DNA of 64,000 nt, taken from positions 42,494,758 through 42,558,757 of the forward strand of contig OX485805.1 in assembly GCA_950295325.1 (NCBI GenBank). Direction: 5' to 3'. How positions within the stretch are numbered: position 1 is the first letter of the stretch; the number at the start of each line of letters is the position of its first letter. This stretch comes from Polytrichum commune (lineage: Eukaryota; Streptophyta; Polytrichopsida; Polytrichales; Polytrichaceae). The translations under genes and the position numbers were made by a program. Below are positions 21,948 to 31,725 of this stretch, one piece after another. The notes under the pieces were generated by a model. The model ran no database searches. It worked only from the letters and a program-made list of their open reading frames with translations, and was not told the origin of the DNA.

Positions 21948-23000
21948 TTATATGCTGAAATGTGCCTTTTTACTTGCAGGTTCAGAAACTTCAAGTGGGG
22001 GATTGGAAAATTGATGACAGTCCTCGATTCCATATCCTTCTGGTGCAAAATGCAGGTGTGTTGTAGCTGGAGGAAATGTCAGCATCGTATCTCGATTTGC
22101 AGTTGTTGACTTTCTTTGCCTCTGCCATAGAAAGATATTGTGACTGATAGTATTAACAAATTAGGAAATAGTGTTTAAGAGAATAAATCGAAAATGAGAA
22201 TCAGTGGGGGAAAGAATGCCTTCTTTGTTGGTGGACATCCTGAATGATGCACTCCAACTGTAGCAAAAGCATCATCGGAAAGGGATTGAGCTCCAGCAGC
22301 AGCTCTTTCGGCTGCCTTTGTAGCTTTTTTTGCTGCTGTAGCAGCAGCTCGTTCAGCCTTGGACAATTTCGGCTTACGGTGAGGTTTTGATTTCCGTTTC
22401 TTCTGTGTAATCAATAACATAGCATTTATGTCTGGTGCTACAACATTAGAAAAATCTTCAGGACCAAATGCACACCTAGATGTGAAGAGAACACGTGGAC
22501 TGTTAATACGGGGTTTAAAAGGTTCCAGATGCATTTTGAAAGGTTACAGATGTGAAGTCAGGTAGAGGATGAGGTTCGTCATCCCAATCACTGGAAGCTT
22601 GGACTTCGACGCTAGTATGAGGTATGTTGCAATAACCAGCAACGCCCCCACCACCGGTACACGTGAATTCATCGTCACTACTTTCGACCTGATATGTGTT
22701 AGTGGCACCAATGATCTGATCTTCCAGGTTCCCAAGGTCTTCAGGGATGTTCAAATCTAACTGAACAGTGTTATTGTGCAACCCTCCAATACTTTGTGAT
22801 GTGAATGTAGGAAAACTACTTGACCTTAATTTTCTGTCAGGGGGAGAAACCATACGTTGAGAGGCCAGAACTTGTAGTTCCAAAGGTGATTCACTACACC
22901 TGCCATACAATGCTCGAATCCCTCGTGTCTCTGGAACAATGTCTAGAACGTTGTGGCTGTCCAGATCTACAAGACCCTCACCACTTTGTTGCAATTCCAT
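21948..23000 (-). CDS. Unrecognised basic, probably nuclear protein (three exons)
   Basis: Minus-strand exons 23000-22548, 22402-22220 and 22121-21948 join without phase breaks and give about 269 residues. Exon 1 is acidic and Ser-rich (VESSDDEFTC, SDWDDEPHPLPDF). Exon 2 starts with a basic cluster (KKRKSKPHRKPKLSKAERAA) and Ala/Lys repeats (TAAKKATKAAERAAAGAQS), suggesting a nuclear localisation signal and a helical segment. Exon 3 has FPPATTHLHFAPEGYGIED and a stop at 21950-21948. Intron 1 is GT-AG; intron 2 appears to use a GC donor (AAG|GCATTC). The start is the first ATG of the open stretch; upstream exons are possible because AAACCCTAA telo-box motifs, common in plant promoters, occur near 24000 and 24265. 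Family and function are unknown. Confidence 0.5.
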
Positions 23001-24160
23001 CTCTGACACTAACGGCAAGAGCAGAAGTAACCATCAAATATAATTGCAAAGAGTGCGTACGGGGTTTGAGTCGATTCTTGAATCTGGCAAAACTCTCAGC
23101 TCCTGCACCTTTTACGTGCTCCAGCTTCTTCCCGGTAATGCAACCCCTAATTCCTCGCCACTATCTGAAGTCACTTCCCGGTAAATGCAACCTGAATTCA
23201 TCTTCACTTCCTAGATTCCTCATCACTACCTGAAGTCACTTCCTGGTAATGCAACCTGAGTTCATCGTCACTACCTGGAACTTTGTGTCTGAGGAAAATT
23301 CTTCGGAAGGCAATCCAAATAGGAAATTTGGGACCATACCCTTAACCCCAAACAAAGCAATTACTGTAGAAGTCAGAAACTTTCATATTACAAGTTGAGG
23401 AGTCTTGAGAGAACCCTAAGTACTCTCTTGTTCACAACATTCATCTTCACATAGATACTTTATCGATAGAAAACTTCACAGAGAACTTGTTCTAAGAAGA
23501 ATTGTCCCTGTGAGGGATGGCCGTGCAACTTGTCTCGGCCCGGGTTTGCAGCGAATTGAATCATGTAGAGTACGAGAACTTAGAGTACATGAATCAAATC
23601 CTCAACATCAACTTTAATGTAGGAAAAACAATTTCACTCAAATCTTCTGTCGGAGGAGCGAGAACCCCAATTACCCTAAACCTTGCCCCCTCTTGCAAAA
23701 CATTCGTCTCCACATGCGTACTTTATTGATGGAAAACTTCACAGAGGACTTGTTCTAAAAAGAATTGACACCTGCGAGGGATGGCCGTGCGACTTGTCTT
23801 GGCCCGGGTTTACAGTGAGTTGGAGCATGTAGAGTTGCTCGAACTTAGAGTACGTGAATCAAATCCTCAATAACAAGCTTAATGTCGGAAAACAACTTCA
23901 CTCAAAACTTGTGAGGAAACCATACATTGTGAGGCCTAAACTTAAAGTTCCAGAGGTGATTCACTACACTGCCATACAACGCTCGAACTCTTGCTGTTGC
24001 AGAAACCCTAAACCCTAAAGCGCAATCACTATCTACAACACCTTCGTTGCGATTCCATCTCTGTTGCGATTTTATCTCCGACAATAACAACAAAAGCATA
24101 GCTAAGCTTCAAATATAACTGCAAAGAATATGTATGAGAGTTGTGAAGATTCGATGGAGC
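22840..24160. repeat. Diverged local duplications upstream of the minus-strand gene
   Basis: Sequence at about 22845-23060, covering the first coding exon's start, recurs at about 23915-24130 with indels, including a one-base deletion that breaks the frame. Separately, 23430-23660 and 23690-23910 are tandem copies sharing GAGGGATGGCCGTGC and GGCCCGGGTTT. Short units containing GGTAATGCAACC repeat at 23130-23270. Confidence 0.8.
24001..24022. promoter_or_regulatory. Telo-box-like motif
   Basis: Two direct AAACCCTAA-type words sit about 1 kb upstream of the minus-strand coding start, with another (CCAAACCCTAAACC) near 24258. Telo-boxes are common near plant transcription starts, so these could mark the promoter or leader of that gene. 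Confidence 0.3.
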
Positions 24161-24299
24161 TTTGGAAAACACATTCCACTGACTTCACGTCATTCCTAAT
24201 CGAATCACGAGCCGAATCTCCAAGATCGCAATTCTCTTTACAATGAGTTTCTGTAGCTCCAAACCCTAAACCTCCCTCCGAGAAGTTTGAGATGCAAAT

Positions 24300-26050
24300 C
24301 TGCCTTCATGCACATGCACATGACCATCTCTCCAGTATCAGGGGGGAGACAAGTGGATATGAAGGTGTCAATAAACAGTGCACCAGAGTCCTTTGGTTGG
24401 CGGATTTTCTAGCAAATGGAGAACACTGACAGGTAAGTCCGGCAATTTTACTATCATGCATCTGATTTGTTTTACAAATGGGAAATTGGGAGCTCTGAGG
24501 AAATGCCTATGTGATCTAGGGTGTGATGGTGAACGCTAAATCTTCAACGGACCTAAAACGATTGTACTTGGGAACACTTGCTCTCAAGGTTGCACATGGC
24601 TGGAACTTTGTTTTCTGGAGCAAGCATTTCTCTTGACAGGCTTCCTCTTACAAGTTCTATCAACTCGAATCAACTTACATTACCATTGCAATGCATGTTT
24701 CGGAAGTAAAAACCAAGCTATTGTCTGAACACTTGCTAAAGATGGCTGGGATATCTGCACATGTTTGCCTTGAAATATTCTCCGTAAATTTGGAGAAGGG
24801 GGCTGAAGCTGGACATCATCTTCTTGAAGCTTGAAGCTCCATAGGATATAACTTATATGTTGGGTGTCTGCACAGATTGGCCAGCCTCGTACGTGGAGTT
24901 TGTATGACAGATTGCGCAGCTTCAACAAAGTGAAGGTGAGGTCTGACAAGATTGCTGTAGTGAATTCCTGATGACAATGTTTGAACACATCACCTCTTTC
25001 AAGATCTGATCTTGCTTGAGGGTTTAATGTGAAGATCCGTTGTCTAATGTGCCTCCTGGAACTCATTTGGTATCTTCTTAATGAAAATTGCAGGCTACGA
25101 CGATGGTTTGTTCAGGGGAGCAGAAACTTGCATAACGTCCTTGAAACTGCAGAATTTGATGCAGACCTGCAAAAGGCCGTCACTTCTCGGTATATGAATA
25201 AATTTTGATGCAAAGGTTGAAGCTTCAAATATACGAAAATCAGAGACAATGGTTATCTTTGTCTATGGTTTACAAGTACACACTACGACATATTGTGCAA
25301 GCTACTATTGTCAATGTATTCACGGCAGGTTACCATTTCGGAGCGCGTGTGCAAGGAAATAGATTTATCACTACAGCCTCCAGTGTCATAAATCTTCTCT
25401 ACACAGAATCCAAATTTACTTGTGCTCATCAAGTTCTTTCCAAGATTTGCAAGCAGAGCAGAAGTGAAATACAGTAAAATGCTTCCTGCTTCAGCTTTCA
25501 TCAAAGATAACTTTTTTCGAGATTTTGCCACATGGCAGTCTTATATTGCTTTGAGACATGTCAAATCTCACGTGGAAATTATACAATATGCCCTGTATAT
25601 TTGTTCACACTTATAATGCTAAGATATATAGCGGGCAAACTATAGTTCAGATCAAAGAAGATGAATTTGGAAGCATAAATAAAATAAAATAAAATGAATT
25701 TCGGGAGTAATTACTACCGATGTGATTAAAGGCATGTTTTTTCTAGGGTTTGTTGAATGGGTTTATCTCATTCCGGTCCGCCTAAAAATATTGCCTACAT
25801 GTAGATAGGAGGGCTTGGTGACTAATAAAGAACTTTTTTAATAAGATTCATTTGGTGGGATGTTTATTTGGGATTGTTTAAATTAGTGGTTTTGGGGCAC
25901 TGGGGGGAGTAGGACTGCATATGTGGGAGGATGGGAGTGTTGGGTGGTTTGTATATGGTTGAGGGGGGGGGGTTGTGGTGGAGATGTTGAGATTGTGTGT
26001 TTTTGGGGGGTGGATGTAACTTTGTCCTATGTGAAGGGCCAAGGCCAAAA
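24300..26050. other. Unassigned region
   Basis: Several frames of 60-128 codons occur on both strands (for example minus 24680-25066) but none shows a domain or a convincing splice chain. A G-rich run lies at about 25962-25972. Confidence 0.35.
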
Positions 26051-27481
26051 TCCTTGTGTGCCCACCAGAGCCCTACATTGGGTGCCCATGCCCATGCTCA
26101 CCCATGCCCATGGGTTTTGGGTGAGCATGGGTGCGATATTATTGTTCATGAGTGAGCATGGGCTAAAGCAAAGCATATTGGAAGGGTCATTGAATGAGCT
26201 CTCATTCAATGCTTTCGAGGGTAAGAGCACCGAATCACCTTCACCCAGTAAGGTGAGTCCATCCTTCGGTGTGTCTTCTTCTTGTTCTCCTTGTATGTAT
26301 GAGACATACAAGGTCACTGATCTCGAAAAAAATGAGATCATTGCAGTGGTGAGCTTAGCATTGCCAATGAATCGGGATACCACTGCTAAATTCAGTATTC
26401 TCTTGTGATGGCACTACTACAAAACACGTCTTTTACAACTGGGTTTTCCAACTCATACAAGTGAGAAAACCAGGACTTTACTGACGTGGAAAACGACCAG
26501 TCGCTCCGGACAAGCAGTAAAGGAATATCGGACAGGACGTTCCCAATGGATACGTTCCCAATGGCAGTGAAGTTGGACTTGCGACGCGTGCCTTACTTCA
26601 TAGAGTCATGTCCTATTTCACTATGTTTTGGCAATATAAGTAAGATACGACACACGTCCATATAACTCAACAAAGTAATACAATATCACGGGCACTAGTC
26701 ATGTAAGGTTTTGTTTACTTCACTGAACAAAGTAATACAATGAAAAATGCGTATACATATAGTAATCGCGGACAACCAATTGGGTAGTCAATAACGTTGC
26801 GTAGTTAGCTTCTTTGACTTTAGGTAGTAAATACATACAACAACTGCATATTTTCTTACTTCACGTCGTCATGTAAACATCATTGTCTGGAGTGATGTTT
26901 ACCTCAACCAGTGGTTTATGATCTACGTTGTTAGGTCATGTGGTTCACGAATGTCTTTTTTGTGTATTACTAGAAATGAAGTATACATGATATTGCCAAG
27001 TGTATGTGTAACTGTACGTAGTAAGTGTCTGTGACTACCAAGAGTGAATACATATTTAGTTGGCATATATTTCTTACTTGAAGTCGTGATATCTATATTA
27101 CTATGTAACGTAATGTAGACAACAAATTCTGGTATTTTGTTGTACGTTGTGAGGTTATGTGGTCTTCACATGTCTTTAATGTATATTACTGGTACTGCAG
27201 TGAATATCGACTGCGCTAAGTGTCATGATTAGGCTGCAACTGTGCGCGTTTACTACAACTAGTAACATGCGGCTGACTCAACATAATCATAAATTTATGG
27301 CATTAACAATATATTGATATTTATCATACGAGGATCATCGCAAACATGATCATTTAGTTCAAAAACCAAATTATATTCATCCAATAGTGTCATGAATGTT
27401 TCACAAATTGCTTCTAACAATGGTAAATACTGAATTCCAAATGTCTGCAAATCAACCTAGGTCTACAAATCCACTCCACAC

Positions 27482-27766
27482 TCACGTAGCCGCACATAAA
27501 TTTACACATTCGCTTGACCAAAGAATGTAATGGCCCTTCGCTTTGCCAATAGTAGTCACTGGAGGGTCGTCTCCAGTGAGAGGTTCGAGCAAAGGATAGT
27601 CGTCTTCAAGTGACTCCGTGACGGCCAATGATACATAACCATTGCCAATCACCTTCCCATGCAGCATCCCACCTGCTACATTTTGAACTACACCCTTCCC
27701 AATGGTTTTCGCTTTCGAATCCGGAGAATCATAGTCACGCAGGTAAACCAAGTCCCCCGTAGTCTG
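27482..27766 (-). CDS. TnpA-like exon of the CACTA element
   Basis: A minus-strand exon follows an acceptor (ATTGTGCAG at about 27767-27775) and runs to a stop at 27482. It contains GDLVYLRDYDSPDSKAKTIG and, toward the end, PPVTTIGKAKGHYILWSSE. The pattern of a V-YL opening, a repeated G-rich middle and a final 'TIG-A-G--I-WP'-like block resembles the TNP1/En/Spm domain (Pfam Transposase_23) of CACTA TnpA proteins, which bind subterminal repeats. Upstream exons were not recognised, so it may be a relic. Confidence 0.6.
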   Translation of the reverse strand, partial: QTTGDLVYLRDYDSPDSKAKTIGKGVVQNVAGGMLHGKVIGNGYVSLAVTESLEDDYPLLEPLTGDDPPVTTIGKAKGHYILWSSECVNLCAAT

Positions 27767-27914
27767 CACAATTCCCACGTACATATGTTACTGTTCCAAA
27801 TTTTGAGCACGAATCACACTATTTTGCTGGTTTTGATATTTGCAAATCAAAGAAATATTCAATCCAAAGTACTAAAGTTACATTGTCGTCATATCTACTT
27901 TGCTATGTCAGTTT

Positions 27915-28042
27915 TTCTTTACTATGTCAAGTAATGTTTACTATGACATGTCCAGTAGTGTTTACTATGTGCAGTAAAGTTTACTATGTGCAGTAATGTT
28001 TACTATGTGCAGTAATGTTTACTATGTGCAGTAATGTTTTTG
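27915..28042 (+). repeat. 19-bp tandem repeat
   Basis: About five to six copies of a 19-bp unit (TTACTATGTGCAGTAATGT), nearly identical toward the right and diverged on the left, inside the CACTA element just upstream (in element orientation) of the TnpA-like exon. Confidence 0.9.
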
Positions 28043-28579
28043 ATGGGCTAGACCTCAATTTCTATACAATGTTTATTCAACCATTTTAGCCTTACATTGA
28101 TTAATGCATTGTAAACTAATATAGAGAATGACATTAATGTTAGTTCTACCGAACATGGCCGAAAGTTTTAGAATTTCCTAGTTTTAGAATTTCCTACAGC
28201 TGGTTTTTAGTATGCACCACTTCTTACATAAATGTATATCTCTTGAAATCCATCTTTAATGTCTAAACACTCCACGGCTTTATGGCTATCACATTACTGC
28301 TTCTAGTAATATAGGACAACTATGTTGCAGGCCAATAACTATACGTAGTAAGCGTTAGTGACTACGGGTAGTAAAAAAATACGACAATGGCCATTATTGT
28401 ATACTGGCTACAGTGATACTTCATCATGTGGAGTTATAGTTACATAAAAATATAACTTAGCATAAACACTCAGAATAATGCAACCCCCCTTCGTGAGAAC
28501 GTAACCTTTCTGCAGCATTGCACCGGCCTCCAAAGTTAATTTCTCGTCTTCACTCAGACGTATACACTTTGGTTTAGGT

Positions 28580-29330
28580 CCTCTCTTTCACACACACACA
28601 CACACACATTTTCATTCATACAAATATACACATACCTTTGTCAATGCATTTGGTGAAGACATTAGGTTATACATTCCAAACCCTAACATTTGGATTATTT
28701 CTCATATCCACACTAACAATCTTATCATTATATTCACATATATATTCACACATACACACACACATTTTTATTCATACAAATATACACATACCTTTGTCAA
28801 TGCATTTGGTGAAGACATTAGGTTACACATTCCAAATCCTAACCTTTAGATTATTTCTCATATCTACACTAACAATCTTATCATTACACTTATATATATA
28901 TATATATATATTCACACACACACACATTTTCATTCATACAAATATACATATACCTTTGTCAATGCATTTGGTGAAGACATTAGGATACACATTCCAAACC
29001 CTAACCTTTGGATTATTTCTCATATCCACACTAACATTCTTATATTACACTCACACATATATTCACACACACATACACATTTTCATTCACACAAATACAT
29101 AAACATATCTTTGTCATTGGATTTGGTGAAGACATGGGGTTACATACTCCAAGTTCCTCGCTTTTTATTTATCTCTTATATCCACACTAGCACTCTCATA
29201 GTCATACATACATTCTCATTTATTTCCTCACACATTTATGGTAAACCCTAATATTGCAAATATTGGGTTCCACACTCTAAGTTCCTCACTTTTGGCTTGT
29301 CTCTCATATCCACACTTACACTTGTTGAGT
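28580..29330 (+). repeat. Minisatellite with about 156-162-bp units
   Basis: Four recognisable units share CCTTTGTCAATGCATTTGG, starting near 28635, 28791, 28953 and 29109, plus a partial fifth ending near 29330. Each unit holds a CA/TA dinucleotide tract and an ACCCTAACCTTTGGATTATT segment. The array lies inside the CACTA element. Unit lengths divisible by three keep a 154-codon frame open at 28638-29102; it is hydrophobic and repetitive and very likely not a real gene. Confidence 0.9.
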
Positions 29331-31310
29331 AACAACATTATAAGAGAGAAAAAAGGCACAATGGAGAAGCCAACGACAACATACATCACCAAGAGGAGAA
29401 AGGAATCACCATCGAAATGAAGAATGAGCACCGAAGACAAGAGGAACTCGGAGAGCCCTGGGCCACGGTTTTAGGCCCCCTTTCCACAGATATACAAGGA
29501 AGTCGCGCGGTTATAGGGCCCCTTATCCACGGCAATGGGTCCCAACGGCCTAGTGAAGGAAACTTAGAACTTAGAGATAGAAGATCACTATGTAAGTATG
29601 AAAGGTCTTATATGAGGAATATATAGGAGTATATAGGGATATTAGAAAGTATATAGGACTAGGATTACATTCCATTAGTATGAGTATACGAGATTTTGTT
29701 CAAGGACAATTATGAAAGAAGAATATTTAAGCAATTACGAGGAGTATATAAGTATTAAGGAGTATATAGAAATATGGTACATTCTACTAGTATGATCATT
29801 AGAATTTAAATCAATCAATATGAAGATTTGATGGATTCTCAAAAATGATTTGGAATGTAGCCACGACAAAGATATAGTGAAATCTTAGAAAGACGAACAT
29901 TAGAGTGGTAAAACGGTTATAACCGTTTATAATAGATATCATCTACCTATGTCGGAGATAGGTAGTTATCTAGGAAAGTGGAGTTAACAACCATTTTAAA
30001 TATAGATTTTGGGTTATGAAGAAAAGATTATATAAAGGGAACATTTTTAGGAGACTACACCTCATTTTCAATACGACGAAGCTATCTTAAATTTGAGTGT
30101 CAAAAACACTTGAGTTCCTTTTGTATCTCTCCTCTCGGAGTACTTTTGCAATATACTATCTTTTCCACAAATATGTGTGATCTATCTCTCTCTCTCAATT
30201 GGACTTACAAGTTGTTAAGCGGTACTTGGAACTTAAGTGATTAAGCAACCGAGAGAAGAGTAGACTCTTTTGAGCAAGAACTCAAAAGATTAGTGTGTGA
30301 GGGTGAGAACAAAGCGCTCAAAGATATTCAGAGAATCAATGGAACTTTGAGAGATGTTGTTATGATGAAGCAAACGTCAATTCATACAACGTGAATGAAG
30401 GAAACAAAATTGTCTCTTAAAAGTGGAAGTTATCATTGAACTCCTCAAAAGGGAATTATCCAAATTTAAAGTGATAGAGTGATTAAGATTGAGTTGATAA
30501 GACTTGCATGCATATTTCAATTAAATTGAGAGTAAAACTTCTTAAATATTACTAAGAAAGAGATACAATTAATTGAGAGAAACTTCTCAATATAAACTAC
30601 CTATATATATTATGTGACTTATGGATGATAGTTGAACTTACTCATATTCAATTTTTTAAGTAAATTGTAAGGATAGTAACAAAGATTTTATTGATACTAA
30701 CAAAGATTGATTGATTAACTACTCACAACAATTGTTATTGAAACTTCTTACCTTTAAGATTCTTGTGAGTTGTTGGATGTCATTACAAGTGAACGATTAA
30801 CTATCAAAGAGAAGAGTTCTCTCTCTTAAGCAAAACTCAAGAGAGTTATAATTACTCTCGTCATCAAGAAACACTTTGAAGTAAAAACGTGACATTACAA
30901 AACAATCAATGATGTTTTGGATATAAGGTTATAACCACTATATGTTACACATATCAAAGTTACAATACTATAAGTAGTAACACTAGTCATTTATACTCTC
31001 AAACACATTCTCATTCATACTTTCACATACTCCCTCACACTCACACACACTCACACACTCATACATACTAACGGGTCATTTTTTGTGAGTATTCTATCTA
31101 AAACCCTGAAACACATGACAATTGGACTTAACATTCTCTCCATGTGGACCACTTCACTATCCACAGTCATGCACGTTCTACTGGACGTTCCCAAACACGT
31201 TTACAAGAGCGTTCCCAACTGAATTGTTGTCCCACTTCACTACTATGACTCCGCAAAGTTAATTCGGACATCAAATGAGCCCATGTGGATTTCTATAATT
31301 CCTCCAATCA
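29330..31310. other. CACTA interior without recognised exons
   Basis: Purine-rich AT DNA with short degenerate repeats (for example AGGAGTATATAG near 29622-29770). No transposase domain was recognised on either strand. Confidence 0.5.
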
Positions 31311-31725
31311 CTGTTTATAGTAATAAAAGACATGTAGTGAAGTAGGTGTTGGAATAAAAGACGTGTTTTGTAGTAGTGTGGAAGCTGAAAGGAGCCCCCA
31401 CATTCCCCATCATGTCGTGCGTGGCGCGTTCCAGTTTGTGCATCCCTACATCCAACTCCAAATCGGAGTCAAACTTCTCAGATGCATGGAATACGCTAAC
31501 CAAGAAGTGCTCTGGGCTGAAGCCAACGATAGTGAACGACCTTTTATTTGTCCAATCCAACTAATACTTGGTGTAGGCGGGTAATACACATTACATAATT
31601 TTTGAATACATGGGCGCAATTTGAATAGCATGGGTGGGCATGGGTGGGCATAGGTCGCTGCTGATGGGCATGGTCTGGGTATGGGTGTAATTTTTCAGGA
31701 AAATGTTGGGCTCTGGTGCCCACAA

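Larger units (their letters stand above)
26412..31378 (-). mobile_element. CACTA (En/Spm) transposon, 4,967 bp
   Basis: The ends are perfect inverted repeats of 24 bases beginning CACTACTACAAAACACG. They are flanked by the 3-bp direct repeat TGG (26409-26411 and 31379-31381), the expected CACTA target duplication. The word CGTTCCCAA occurs twice near each end (about 26538, 26553, 31184, 31210) as subterminal repeats. An exon with a TNP1/En/Spm-type domain lies on the minus strand at 27482-27766, so orientation is taken as minus. No TNP2 (DDE) transposase frame was seen, so the element is probably non-autonomous. Intact ends and target duplication argue for a fairly recent insertion. Confidence 0.9.
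26219..31564 (+). pseudogene. hAT transposase C-terminal (dimerisation) remnant, interrupted
   Basis: The left part (26219-26411) ends MNRDTTAKFSILL, TGA, TGG. The right part (31379-31564) continues in the same frame with WKLKGAPTFPIMSCVARSS, LCIPTSNSKSESNFSDAWNT and LKPTIVNDLLFVQSN. This matches the pattern of the hAT C-terminal dimerisation domain: W-K ... FP-LS ... A ... L-IP-S ... SE ... FS ... L ... V. The family usually has WW at the junction; here the first Trp position is TGA, so the frame was already broken, independent of the CACTA insert. Only the C-terminal region is present. Confidence 0.7.
26054..31725. mobile_element. Degenerate hAT-type element, split by a CACTA insertion
   Basis: The left end (26054-26079) and right end (31702-31725) form an imperfect inverted repeat built on GCCCACCAGAGCCC, followed inward by CCCATGCCCA-rich subterminal repeats on both sides. 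Without the 4,967-bp insert the element is about 705 bp. It encodes the hAT dimerisation region (next entry), so it is an internally deleted hAT copy. No clean 8-bp target duplication was found. Confidence 0.6.

Noticed and set aside
26080-26180. CCCATGCCCA/GGGTGAGCATGGG repeats as a CRISPR-like or regulatory array
   Set aside because: They are the subterminal repeats of a hAT element, mirrored at 31625-31690.
25923-26408. 161-codon plus-strand frame as an intact host gene
   Set aside because: Its 3' half is the left part of a hAT dimerisation remnant and its 5' half crosses the hAT inverted repeat and a poly-G run.
28638-29102. 154-codon hydrophobic repetitive frame as a membrane protein gene
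   Set aside because: It coincides with the minisatellite, and the frame persists only because unit lengths are multiples of three.
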